A stretch of 64,000 nt of DNA from Rhodocyclaceae bacterium (GCA_016791105.1 JAEUNM010000083.1:1-64000), one strand, 5' to 3'. Positions 50,733 through 58,654 are shown, counted from the first letter of the stretch. Numbers and translations: made by a program. The notes: generated from the letters alone by a model not told the origin.

Positions 50733-51131
50733 TCAAAGCGACCAGTCTTCCACCGCCAGCCCGGGCACACGCGTAAATGCCTGGTCGTTGCTAACCAGCA
50801 CGCTGTCCGACTGCAAGGCATGCGCGGCAATCAACATATCCAGCGGCCCCAGCGGCTTGCCCTGGGATTCCAATGCTGCGCGGGTGCTGCCGTAAATTGG
50901 CGTACAGGCTGCGTCCCATGCCAGTACATCGACGCGCTTCAGCAATTGTTCGACCGCGCCTTGCAACCGCGTTGCATCGGGCCGGCGGGCGAGGCCGAAC
51001 ATAAGTTCGCCGGCACTGATCGCCGACATGCAAAGCGACGACATCGGAACCTGCACGATTTGCCGGGTGACCGCCGCATGCCCTTTCAGCAGCAGACTCA
51101 CGGTGTTCGTATCCAGCATGCGGCGCTTCAT
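50733..51131 (-). CDS. vapC: PIN-domain ribonuclease toxin VapC
   Basis: 132 aa. The acidic PIN catalytic residues are present: Asp7 (MLDTNTVS), Glu42 (SAGELMFGL), Asp98 (PLDMLIAAHAL) and Asn115/Asp116 (SNDQAF). The ATG overlaps the vapB stop (ATGA). VapC toxins usually cleave initiator tRNA or other tRNAs; the target here is unknown. The pair appears intact. Confidence 0.94.
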   Translation of the reverse strand: MKRRMLDTNTVSLLLKGHAAVTRQIVQVPMSSLCMSAISAGELMFGLARRPDATRLQGAVEQLLKRVDVLAWDAACTPIYGSTRAALESQGKPLGPLDMLIAAHALQSDSVLVSNDQAFTRVPGLAVEDWSL

Positions 51132-51388
51132 TCCGGCATACCAGCCAGCGGGTCGCGCTCGACCGCGGTTTGATCGCGTTCCGCGCCGTCAAGGAAGTCC
51201 GCCGGCACATCGACGCCCGCCAGGGCCTGGAAAAAGCCCTCCCAATCCGCCGGCCGCCGCGACAGAATGACATCGCCGGTATCCGGATCCTTGCGCACAT
51301 ACACTTCCTTTTCCACAAAGCGGCAATTGGCGGGCAGCCGCACCGCCTGGCTGCGGCCATTGGTGAATAGCTTGGCGATCTGGGTCAT
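51128..51388 (-). CDS. vapB: Antitoxin VapB (AbrB/SpoVT-type)
   Basis: 86 aa from the ATG at 51388 with AGGG 9 nt upstream. The N-terminal swapped-hairpin DNA-binding domain is recognisable in AKLFTNGRSQAVRLPANCRF. The C-terminal part (DWEGFFQALAGVDVPADFLD) is the toxin-binding tail. Overlaps vapC by 4 nt. A palindrome just upstream (51405-51426) is the probable operator. Confidence 0.94.
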   Translation of the reverse strand: MTQIAKLFTNGRSQAVRLPANCRFVEKEVYVRKDPDTGDVILSRRPADWEGFFQALAGVDVPADFLDGAERDQTAVERDPLAGMPE

Positions 51389-51404
51389 GGGTTTTTCCCT
51401 GGAT

Positions 51405-51426
51405 GGCATATATCACAGTATATACC
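51405..51426 (-). promoter_or_regulatory. Candidate VapB operator / vapBC promoter
   Basis: GGCATATA, 6 nt, TATATACC: an 8-bp inverted repeat with one mismatch, 17 nt upstream of the vapB ATG. On the minus strand it contains TATACT, a likely -10 element, so repressor binding would block transcription. The 548-bp gap 51389-51936 otherwise holds a diverged dispersed repeat (51781-51842) and no gene I can support. Confidence 0.6.
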
Positions 51427-51780
51427 GCTCGGACCAATTTTGGATCGGATGCCTTCCGTTGTACGGCCGCCCAGGCCAATCGCCGTATTCGTCTCCACTT
51501 CCCGCTTGCGCCCGCCATCGCGTGGAAATCAAAAGACCAGCCGTGTTGGTTCGCGCGCAGCCGTTCAGCGACCGATTCAATGGGCCTTACTAAATGCAGT
51601 TAGGTCTGTCATAAGCCGAACATAAATCTCGGCTTCGCGCGCGGCGAATGCTCGGTGCCGGTCAAGTGAGGGCTTATTGCTTTCGACCTTGTCCTACCCA
51701 GCCGCCGACCACCTTCCACCGTGACCATCGCTCCGCAACGGCCGCCGCTTTACCCGCCCTACTGTGGGGAACCGCCGATC

Positions 51781-51842
51781 CTGGGGGCGCAGGCGCCCCG
51801 CCCGCGATTCCGCGCAAGGCGCGGACATTCCGGCTTCGCTCA
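51781..51842. repeat. Dispersed repeat, diverged copy 2
   Basis: CTGGGGGCGC, then one A-for-G change, CGCCCGCGATTCCGCG and CGGCTTCGCTCA align with the 65-bp repeat at 50488 and 54258, with several substitutions. Like copy 1 it is followed shortly by a GTAACGCA string. Confidence 0.75.
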
Positions 51843-51936
51843 CTACCTACGTAACGCAGGCCCCTCTGTGCCAACATGACCGAGACAAAACGTCCCAACG
51901 AAATTACCCTAGAGGGCGATACGGGAAAACAGAAAC

Positions 51937-52776
51937 ATGGACCCATCGAAAGCCAAACCACAGCCGAATCCGGATGCGTTTGCGCTGGATACCGCCGGGG
52001 GGGTGATGGGGTCGCCGGACAACGAACCGGAACGCCATGCCGATATTGAGCTGCATCACCCTGTCGAACTTACGCGCGGATTCTGGCTGGCCGATACGGC
52101 CTGCATCCAGGCCCTCTGGCGCGCGGTGCTGGATGAATCGCCCAGTAGGTTTGAAGGCGACGATCTGCCGGTGGAGCAGGTGAGCTGGGACGATATTTGC
52201 GGGCGCTTCCTGCCGACACTGAACCAGCAGGTGCCCGGACTTGTAGCGACGCTGCCCACGGAGGCACAGTGGGAAAATGCGTGCCGGGCCGGCACGCTAA
52301 CGCCGTTCTGGTTCGGCGATGACATTGCACCCGACCTGGTCAATTACAACGGCAAGTATCCCTATGCGGGCGGAAAAAGCGCGAGTTCCGCGCACGTACG
52401 GTTGCCGTCAAGGCGCTGCCCTGCAACGGCTGGGGCTTGTATCAGATGCACGGCAACGTCTGGGAGTGGTGTGGGGATAGCTACGGCGTCTATGAAAGCG
52501 GCAAGGCCATCGATCTCGTGGGGCCGCCTGAGGGCCGCGGCCGTGTGCTGCGCGGCGGGAGCTGGTGCAACGACGCCAGGGGGCTGCCGGTGTGCGTACC
52601 GCCTCGATGTCGAACCAGCTGATCGCGAGCACTGTCTTGGCTTCCGGCTTGCCCGAGGGTTTTCCCCCAGGCAGGTTAGGGCAGGCGTGGCCGCTGGCGT
52701 CCGAGCGTCGGCGGCTGCGCCTGCCCGGTTCGTGGCGGGTCCGCAGTGGATCCAATCGGAGGCCGTGCCGGATTGA
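51937..52776 (+). pseudogene. Frame-broken formylglycine-generating-enzyme-like (SUMF1 family) gene
   Basis: The start (GGVMGSPDNEPERHADIELH, LTRGFWLADTACIQALW, LPVEQVSWDD, LPTEAQWENACRAGT, NYNGKYPYAGGK) is a clear SUMF1/FGE domain. After the A5 run at 52374-52378 the conserved sequence (VAVKALPCNGWGLYQMHGNV, LRGGSW) continues in another frame, and after the G5 run at 52579-52583 it returns to the first frame (CAYRLDVEPADREHCLGFRL). One A too few and one G too many explain both shifts. The original frame happens to stay open to 52776, so a 279-aa protein with a scrambled middle could be made. Family members occur as formylglycine enzymes or as sensor-like proteins in conflict systems. Confidence 0.85.
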
Positions 52777-52955
52777 ACAACCTGTCCCGTCCTGCAATGT
52801 GGTGGCTAGCCCAGCGCGAATTCCGATCGGATCCGGACCGGCCCCCTTTTGCGCTCAGGCACAGGCCTGCGGAGGCCTGCCCGGTATGGCTGGGCGCTAC
52901 ACTGCCCATACACAGCCGCTGGTTCAAGTGCCATACTTGCGTGCGTGGGGATGTC

Positions 52956-53690
52956 ATGGCTAGTGATCAAATCATTTTCGAATTCAAAATTTCCGCCTGG
53001 ACGCCGGAAACGCTCCCTATGGCGCGGCTTGCGAGCTACCTTACGCAACTTTCGCTGCTGTTTGGTCACAAGGAGGCCGTGCATTTCGTCAAGGTGGTGA
53101 AAGGCTCGGCCATGCCCCTCATACGCGTTGATGCGGCGGCCAACGACGCGGTGCAGAGCCGCTTGCGTCTGGCTGCCGGCGACGAAGCCCCGGAAGACCT
53201 TACGCGGCCGATGCGGCAGATCAACGAGTTGCTGCGCGAAGACGCGAGTACTGCCACGCTGCGCCAGAAAGGCGGCGCCAAACTGCTGGAATTCAAGGGC
53301 GCACGCGCGCCGCTGGCGCAGGAAATGCTGCTGTTCGAACAGGGCGAACTCGACGGCGTGGTGATCAAGCTGGGAGGGCGCGACGCGACGGTTCCGGTAC
53401 ATCTGGAAGACGCGGACGGCCGCTTTCACCTTTGCAACGCCAGCCGTGCAGTCGCGAAGGATCTTGCAGCACACCTGTTCGGCGACCCGGTGCGTGCGGC
53501 CGGTCGCGGCAAATGGCGCAGGACAGCCGAAGGCGCCTGGGAACTTGAGCAATTCGATATCCAGAGCTTCCATCCGCTGGATGCTACGCCGCTGGACCTG
53601 GCGGTCGCCGCGCTGCGGCAGGTGCCGGGCAGTGAGTGGAACAATCTCGAAAATCCGCTGCAAGAACTCAAAACCATCAGGGGTAATTGA
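52956..53690 (+). CDS. Uncharacterised 244-aa protein coupled to a PIN-domain gene
   Basis: 244 aa from the ATG at 52956, just after GGGG. I do not recognise the family. It is a soluble, mixed alpha/beta protein without signal peptide or membrane segments. Notable stretches: ISAWTPETLPMARLASYLTQ near the start, GGAKLLEFKGARAP (about 106-119), an acidic/aromatic C-terminal region ELEQFDIQSFHPLDATPLDL, and a Trp/Asn/Glu-rich end. Its stop overlaps the start of the PIN gene by one base, so the two are made together. By analogy with toxin-antitoxin order it would be the antitoxin, but it is about three times the usual antitoxin length and shows no obvious DNA-binding motif. Confidence 0.75.
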   Translation: MASDQIIFEFKISAWTPETLPMARLASYLTQLSLLFGHKEAVHFVKVVKGSAMPLIRVDAAANDAVQSRLRLAAGDEAPEDLTRPMRQINELLREDASTATLRQKGGAKLLEFKGARAPLAQEMLLFEQGELDGVVIKLGGRDATVPVHLEDADGRFHLCNASRAVAKDLAAHLFGDPVRAAGRGKWRRTAEGAWELEQFDIQSFHPLDATPLDLAVAALRQVPGSEWNNLENPLQELKTIRGN

Positions 53691-54199
53691 TGGTCGTGTT
53701 CGACTCGTCGGTGCTGGTGCCGCTGTTCGACCTCCGCGTAAAAGGGGAACTTCGCCTGAGGCTGGATGGGCTGGTCGCAGAACTCAAGAAGACGCGTACC
53801 AAAATTCTGATTCCCACCCCGGCTTTGACGGAATTCATGGCCAAGGCGGACAAGGCGCGGGATGAGTACCATCAAAGGCTGACGCAATCGGCCCATTTCA
53901 AGATCGAACCTTTCGGGCTTCGGGCGGCGATGGAATGCGCGCTGCTTCTGGGCGAAAAGTCCCATGGCACAAAGCGTAACGAAGGCGCGACCTGGGCCAA
54001 GGTGAAATTCGACTGGCAGATTGCCGCCACGGCCAAGGTGGCAGGCGCCCGCACGATTTATTCGGATGACGCCGACCTCGTGCGGCTGGCGCGGCGCCTG
54101 AACCTGCAAGCTTTCCGCCTGAATGATCTACCGCTGCCCGATGCGGCGCGGCAGACTGACTGGGTGCGGGACAACACTCCGCCGCAGGACGAGGGTTGA
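53690..54199 (+). CDS. PIN-domain protein (putative RNase)
   Basis: 169 aa from the ATG at 53690 (TGATG junction; AGGGG just upstream). PIN active-site residues are recognisable: Asp5 (VVFDSSVLVPL), Glu48 (PALTEFMAK), Asp108 (VKFDWQIAATAKV) and Asp126/127 (YSDDADLVRLA). It is longer than VapC (about 130 aa), with an insertion around residues 70-100. An intact nuclease site and coupling to the 244-aa gene suggest a toxin or effector nuclease. Unrelated in sequence to the vapC at 50.7 kb. Confidence 0.85.
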   Translation: MVVFDSSVLVPLFDLRVKGELRLRLDGLVAELKKTRTKILIPTPALTEFMAKADKARDEYHQRLTQSAHFKIEPFGLRAAMECALLLGEKSHGTKRNEGATWAKVKFDWQIAATAKVAGARTIYSDDADLVRLARRLNLQAFRLNDLPLPDAARQTDWVRDNTPPQDEG

Positions 54200-54257
54200 A
54201 CTGCCGAGGATGCGCGTTGCTTGCGCCCATCCGGCGGCCCCGCCAGATCTAACCGCC

Positions 54258-54322
54258 GCGCTGGGGGCGCGGGCGTCCCGCCCGCGATTCCGCGCTGCGC
54301 GCGGAAATTCCCGCTTCGCTCG
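54258..54322. repeat. 65-bp dispersed repeat, copy 3
   Basis: 64 of 65 bases identical to 50488-50552 (single C/T difference at 54312). It lies 58 nt after the PIN gene. Copies 1 and 3 are in the same orientation and bracket the vapBC, FGE-like and PIN-module segment of about 3.7 kb. Confidence 0.88.
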
Positions 54323-54438
54323 CATGATGGCTGGACGAGGCACTGCGCCCTGCCCGCAGCACCCCCATCGCGGCGGATAATCGCGGCGGGAGGTGCGCCG
54401 CGCTGCCACAGACAACCGAACATCGCGCCATAAGGCTG

Positions 54439-55608
54439 GTGGCGCTGTTATGCCTGGCCGAGGTGGCCAGCATGGCGGGCTTTGCTGCCTATCCGGCATC
54501 GCTGCCGCGGCTGGCCGCGCTATGGGGCATGAGCGCGGCCGAGGCCGGGCTGGTGGGCGGGGCGTATTTTTGCGGCTACATGCTCGCAGTGCCGTTTTTA
54601 TCCGGTATTACCGACCGCGTCGATGCGCGTCTCGTGTATGTGGCGTCCTGTCTGTTGGCGGCGGCCGGGCTGCTGCTGTTTGCGCTGGGTGCGCAGGGCG
54701 TGTGGAGCGCGGCAGCCTTGCAGGCGCTGATCGGCGCCGGTCTGGCGGGTACGTACATGCCGGGCCTGAAGGCGCTGGTGGATCGCGCCGGTGGCGCGCG
54801 CCTGCCGCGCTGGATCGCGTTTTACACCGCCACCTTCGGGGTGGGTACCAGTGCGTCGCTGCTTGCCACCGGCTTTCTGGAGGCCCGCTTGTCCTGGCAG
54901 GCCAGCTTTGCGCTCTTGGGTTTGGGTCCGCTCGCGGCGGCCGGCCTGGCCTGGGTCGGCCTGCGACCGGTGGCGCCGCAGGGCGCGACCGGCAGCGGCT
55001 GGTGGCCGCGTCTGGGACCGGTATTGCGCGAGCCGGCGGTGCTGCGGGTGGCACTAGGCTACGGCGCGCATTGCTGGGAACTGTTCGGCCTGCGTTCCTG
55101 GATGGTGGCGTTTTTTGCGTTTGCCGCCGGTAGCGGACAGGCCGCGCTGCTGGCGCCGACCGGTGCGGCGGCCCTCATCAATCTGATCGGCCTGCCGGCC
55201 AGCATCCTGGGTAACGAACTGGCCGCGAAGTGCGGGCGCATGCGTTGGGTTGCCGGCTGCATGCTGGCTTCCGGCCTGCTTTGCTGGGCGGCCGGTGGGG
55301 CCGGCGGCGGTCCGGCCTGGCTCATGCTGCTGCTGGTGACCGCGCACAATATTGCCGTCATGGGCGATTCCGCCGCGCTCACCGCGGGCATGGTGGCGAC
55401 CGCCCCGGCCGCCTTGCGCGGCGCCGCGCTGGCGCTGCATTCGGTGCTGGGCTTCGGCGCCGGCTTCATCGCGCCGCTGGTATTTGGGGCGATCCTCGAT
55501 CTGGCGGGTGGGCGCGGTGACGCACACGCGTGGTGGTTTGCTTACGGCAGCCTGGGGGTTTGGGGTGTGGTTTGGGTGCTGTGGCCGCGGCGTGCAGTGC
55601 GGGGGTGA
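54439..55608 (+). CDS. MFS transporter
   Basis: At least 389 aa with about 12 hydrophobic segments in the usual 6+6 arrangement. PFLSGITDRVDAR matches the MFS loop 2-3 signature (G-x-x-x-D-R) and GAGLAGTYMPGLKAL is helix 4. The GTG at 54439 would cut the first helix short. In-frame sequence continues upstream without ATG, GTG or TTG; a CTG at 54403, 9 nt after GGGAGG (54388-54393), would add 12 residues and a normal cytoplasmic N-terminus. Substrate unknown. No regulator adjacent. Confidence 0.85.
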   Translation: MALLCLAEVASMAGFAAYPASLPRLAALWGMSAAEAGLVGGAYFCGYMLAVPFLSGITDRVDARLVYVASCLLAAAGLLLFALGAQGVWSAAALQALIGAGLAGTYMPGLKALVDRAGGARLPRWIAFYTATFGVGTSASLLATGFLEARLSWQASFALLGLGPLAAAGLAWVGLRPVAPQGATGSGWWPRLGPVLREPAVLRVALGYGAHCWELFGLRSWMVAFFAFAAGSGQAALLAPTGAAALINLIGLPASILGNELAAKCGRMRWVAGCMLASGLLCWAAGGAGGGPAWLMLLLVTAHNIAVMGDSAALTAGMVATAPAALRGAALALHSVLGFGAGFIAPLVFGAILDLAGGRGDAHAWWFAYGSLGVWGVVWVLWPRRAVRG

Positions 55609-55666
55609 ATTGCGCGGCGCGCGGGGAACTGTCGCCCCGGCGGCTGGACGGGCGGGCGCCCGGTCA

Positions 55667-55734
55667 GCAGGATGTGCGGCAGTTGAAATAGGGGACCGCA
55701 CTTCGTGCCGGGATTCCGAAACGTTCTGTGGGGA
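55667..55734. repeat. Diverged repeat left of the toxin operon
   Basis: Starts GCAGGATGTGCGGCAGTTGA and runs to GTGGGG. 20 of the first 22 bases match 58655-58676, and further similarity (CGTGCCG, ATTnCGAA) continues for about 45 bp. A second stretch at about 55780-55805 (GGCGGCTGGGCCTGCCGGGG) resembles 58747-58772 and 52705-52730. The 449-bp gap 55609-56057 otherwise shows no gene, apart from the promoter element listed separately. Confidence 0.65.
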
Positions 55735-55960
55735 TTGAAAAACCTCGCCTCCCTCGAAAGGCTGCCTGCATCGGAGCGTTGGCGGCTGGGCCTGCCGGGG
55801 CGTGGTGGGGCTCCCCTACTGTACTGATCCGCGTACAGGTGCACCGGTAACCTGGGCGCCTGAGCCGTGATGCATCAATATTATTGTCGCGCTGGTGCCC
55901 AGCAGCCGGTTTGGTGCAGCGATGACAATAGGCCATGACGGTTCCGGCTCCGCCTCGCTC

Positions 55961-55966
55961 TATAAT
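55961..55966 (+). promoter_or_regulatory. Perfect TATAAT -10 element before the toxin operon
   Basis: TATAAT lies 92 nt upstream of the predicted first start. No good -35 is present at 17 nt; ATGACG at 55935-55940 is a weak match at 20 nt spacing. Transcription would begin near 55973. A 27-codon frame starting in the TATAAT itself cannot be translated from this promoter. Confidence 0.45.
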
Positions 55967-56057
55967 GAGCCCACATCACGAGGAACTGCAAAGCCACTTC
56001 CAAGCAAGCGGCGCCAGCGCCTATCAGCGTGCGTGCGATAAATTTTAGTTATCTTCA

Positions 56058-56471
56058 TTGGCGGCGCCCTTGCAAATATCGCTGACACAATTGCAGGATC
56101 ACCTGCTTGCCGACCGCGAGCGACTGGCGAATGATCTCGTCGCCCATCTGCGCGAGGTAAAACCGGCATTGTTTTTGTGTTATCCGCTGCCTTATTTGCA
56201 CTGGGTTGCGTGTGACAGCCTGCTGGTCTCAGAACCCTTCAGGCTTGACGACGTGTACGCGCTGCGTACGTTCTTCCGATTGCGCTTCGAGATCGCGCCC
56301 GGTTTTTACAAGGAGCCGCGCATCGCAGCGGTACTTCGGGACGCAAGTCTGGCTGGAATCCAGCGCTTTGAGCGACTGGCTCAACCAGAGTTTAGCGATG
56401 CGTGGCTTGCCGCACAGCAGTTTGATGGCCCGATTGAGTGGCGTAGCAGGTATTGGGGTATGCCGACGTGA
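56058..56471 (+). CDS. Uncharacterised 137-aa protein, first gene of the toxin operon
   Basis: 137 aa from a TTG at 56058; no ATG or GTG fits and no good ribosome site is visible, so the start is uncertain. Soluble, mainly helical, aromatic-rich (LFLCYPLPYLHWVACDSLLV, then RTFFRLRF and PGFYKEP). I do not recognise a family. Its stop overlaps the toxin's GTG (GTGA), so the two are co-translated. By position it could be an effector adaptor or chaperone, which is inference only. Confidence 0.65.
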   Translation: MAAPLQISLTQLQDHLLADRERLANDLVAHLREVKPALFLCYPLPYLHWVACDSLLVSEPFRLDDVYALRTFFRLRFEIAPGFYKEPRIAAVLRDASLAGIQRFERLAQPEFSDAWLAAQQFDGPIEWRSRYWGMPT

Positions 56472-57373
56472 GTGACACATATCAGTCCGCTTTGCAGGAG
56501 CAACTCAAGAAAAACCTGCTGGACCGGGTGAGGGAGGCTGCGGCAAACATGAGCCCGCTCGAACAAGCCGGGCTGTTTGCCGACGTCGCCGGCATCGTCG
56601 ACCCGACTCCGGTTAGCGATGTCGCCGGAGCTGCAATTGCAATCGCTCAAGGGGATTTCGTAGGCGCTGCATTATCTGGCGTGAGCCTGATTCCTTATGC
56701 AGGCGATGCCTTGGCCAAGCCAGCCAAACTTGCCCGGCGCGCGCCGGGCGTCGCAAAAGCCGTGGAGATGCTACTCAAGCACGGAGACGACATCGCTGCT
56801 GCCAGCAAAGACGCCTTGAAAGCCGCCGGATTGAGCCTGGATCAGGTTGCGGCCGCGCGCAAAAAGGCGCTCGACGTGGTGCAAGATGCGATGCTGGAGG
56901 CGAAAAAGGGATTGCCGGACTGCGTGCCTTGCCAGAAATTGCGCGACAAGGCGGGAAAAAAGAGTACGTTGCAAATGCCCCAGAACAGCGCCAACGGTAA
57001 GTGGGCGGGCGGAGTGCAGCCGACCGATGGCAACGGGAAATACGTGTTTGCGGAGCCGAAGACGCTTCCTGACGGTCGGACGGTAAATGAAATTGATTTT
57101 CGTAAGGGGAGTCCAGACCTTGACGACTATGTGGTGGGCGGCAGGCATGAACTTTGGGAAGTGTCTGGAAATGTGCGTACGGACGAGAAACGACTGGCGG
57201 AAATGATGAAACAGCGAGACCCGCATTGGCAACCACCGGACCGCGAGTTGTACACGTTGCATCACTTTGAGGACGGAAGCGTGGGCTACGTACCGGACGT
57301 ACTCCATGACAAAACTATTGGAGGCATTGCCCATACCGGAGGCAATTCCATGATTAACAACGAGCTCTTTTGA
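56468..57373 (+). CDS. Polymorphic toxin with C-terminal HNH/WHH-like nuclease domain
   Basis: 301 aa from the GTG at 56468. Residues 40-95 form a Gly/Ala-rich hydrophobic pre-toxin segment (FVGAALSGVSLIPYAGDALA) common in secreted toxins. Residues 100-165 are helical with a CxxC (Cys152/Cys155). The C-terminal region (about 190-301) resembles the HNH/Endo VII nuclease toxins: YTLHHFEDGSVGYVPDVLHD and GGIAHTGG, with His265, His266, His280 and His289 as likely catalytic or metal residues. DNase activity is expected. A SUKH-like gene follows at once, the usual immunity pairing. No secretion genes are in the window, so the export route is unknown. Confidence 0.8.
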   Translation: MSDTYQSALQEQLKKNLLDRVREAAANMSPLEQAGLFADVAGIVDPTPVSDVAGAAIAIAQGDFVGAALSGVSLIPYAGDALAKPAKLARRAPGVAKAVEMLLKHGDDIAAASKDALKAAGLSLDQVAAARKKALDVVQDAMLEAKKGLPDCVPCQKLRDKAGKKSTLQMPQNSANGKWAGGVQPTDGNGKYVFAEPKTLPDGRTVNEIDFRKGSPDLDDYVVGGRHELWEVSGNVRTDEKRLAEMMKQRDPHWQPPDRELYTLHHFEDGSVGYVPDVLHDKTIGGIAHTGGNSMINNELF

Positions 57374-57381
57374 GGTGCCGG

Positions 57382-57903
57382 ATGTTCAAGCTTCCCCCGG
57401 GAATGATTGACACGTGGCGTGCGATGGGTAAACCGATTGCTAGCCCGGCCGATATTGCCAGGCTCGAATCAGAGCTTGGCACGCGCTTGCCTGCGCCGTA
57501 CGTCGAATTTGTCGGTCGCTATGGGTTTGTCGTGTTTGGCGGCGACGCGGAAAGGCGCGCGGTTTTTTCTTATGTGATCGATCAGCCCGGGCAGCGAGAG
57601 GCGCGTGAAGATGTCGTCCGGTACATGTTTAATCCGGACATGCTGATGACAATTTATCGCTACATGATCAGCACCGATGAGCCCGACGATGAATCTCGGC
57701 CAATGATTCCGCGGGCTTATTTGCCCGTGGCCAGCGACGCCGGACATGGACGGATTCTTCTGGAACTGGAGGGCCGGCCGGGCCGGGTCTGGTACTGGCC
57801 CGAAAGAGATTCGCGTTGGGGCACCGAAGACAATACGCAATTGGGATATGTGGCGGAAAATTTCGAAGATTTCATTAACGGGCTACGCCCAGATCCCCTG
57901 TGA
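57382..57903 (+). CDS. SMI1/KNR4 (SUKH)-like immunity protein
   Basis: 173 aa from the ATG at 57382 with GAGG 6 nt upstream; the gap from the toxin stop is 8 nt. The SUKH pattern is visible: IARLESELGTRLPAPYVEFV (start helix and LP-x-x-Y), GFVVFGG, and the late YVAENFEDFINGL. SUKH proteins are immunity factors for nuclease toxins, especially HNH types, which fits the upstream gene. It should bind and block the toxin in the producing cell. Confidence 0.82.
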   Translation: MFKLPPGMIDTWRAMGKPIASPADIARLESELGTRLPAPYVEFVGRYGFVVFGGDAERRAVFSYVIDQPGQREAREDVVRYMFNPDMLMTIYRYMISTDEPDDESRPMIPRAYLPVASDAGHGRILLELEGRPGRVWYWPERDSRWGTEDNTQLGYVAENFEDFINGLRPDPL

Positions 57904-58523
57904 GCCTGCATACTGCTGACGCTAAACTGCTCGCGCTCGATCCCTTGAAATTGCCGCAAGGGGTGCGTGAGCTGTTATTGGAGCAGCCGTTGTTATCTCC
58001 GCGTGTCGTACCGGATGGCCGCGCGTTTGCGGTCGACCCGGCCGAAGCCTTGCCCGCGCAAGCACCATAGTATTTGTTCTGCAAACTGGGAATAAAAAGC
58101 TGGCGCGACAGCGGGTCGCTGTGCCTGATTCCCGCCGGCATGCCGCTGCGCGCGGCGCTCCAGGGCCTGCTTGCGCAACCCACCGCGGCGCAACTAACCG
58201 TGGCGGGGGCCTGGCGGCGAGCGGGCGTTCCGCTGGCTTTGCACGTGTTCGCCTACCGCAGTTTCGCGGACATAAGCGAAGCGCGGTGGCTGCTGGCGCC
58301 CCATGAGGTGCGCTTTATTAGCGCGTGCCTGCGCGGAGCGTCTGCAAATGTCGCGCTGCGAGCATTGCCGGCCATGCGTGCTATCGCCTGGCAATTAGCC
58401 GCGGCCTTACCTGGTCGTGCCCACATTGCCGAACTCGCTTGCCTGCCAGACGGGACGATAAAGCTGGTAGAAATCAACCCGGGCTTGTGCCCCAATGAAC
58501 TGAGTGCCCTGCGGGCCGCCTGA
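57900..58523 (+). pseudogene. Gene interrupted by one in-frame amber codon, fourth in the toxin operon
   Basis: A GTG at 57900 overlaps the SUKH stop (GTGA). The frame runs VSLHTADAKLLALDPLKLPQ ... DPAEALPAQAP, meets TAG at 58068-58070, and continues without another stop as YLFCKLGIKSWRDSGSLCLI ... to 58523, for 207 codons in all. Codon use and composition do not change across the TAG, which suggests one gene with a recent nonsense mutation, or readthrough. The end (IAELACLPDGTIKLVEINPG) resembles the closing motif of ATP-grasp (R2K-type) proteins, but this is tentative. Without readthrough only a 56-aa N-terminal peptide is made. Confidence 0.7.
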
Positions 58524-58654
58524 CGCGTTCCGGGTTTTGTCCGAGCCGTGCGGCATGGGGCGCAGCAGGTCGGCGATTGCGGAATAATGGCTGCAGTTTT
58601 TGCATGTGATCCAGTGCAGCGTCCGACGCTTGAACGGGGTATTTTGCCCCATCC

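Noticed and set aside
52374..52378. A5 run in the FGE-like gene read as a programmed frameshift site
   Set aside because: A second, opposite shift at a G5 run is also needed, which points to errors or decay more than to a programmed event.
55965..56048. 27-codon frame starting inside the TATAAT element
   Set aside because: Cannot be translated from the promoter that contains its start codon, and no other promoter or ribosome site supports it.
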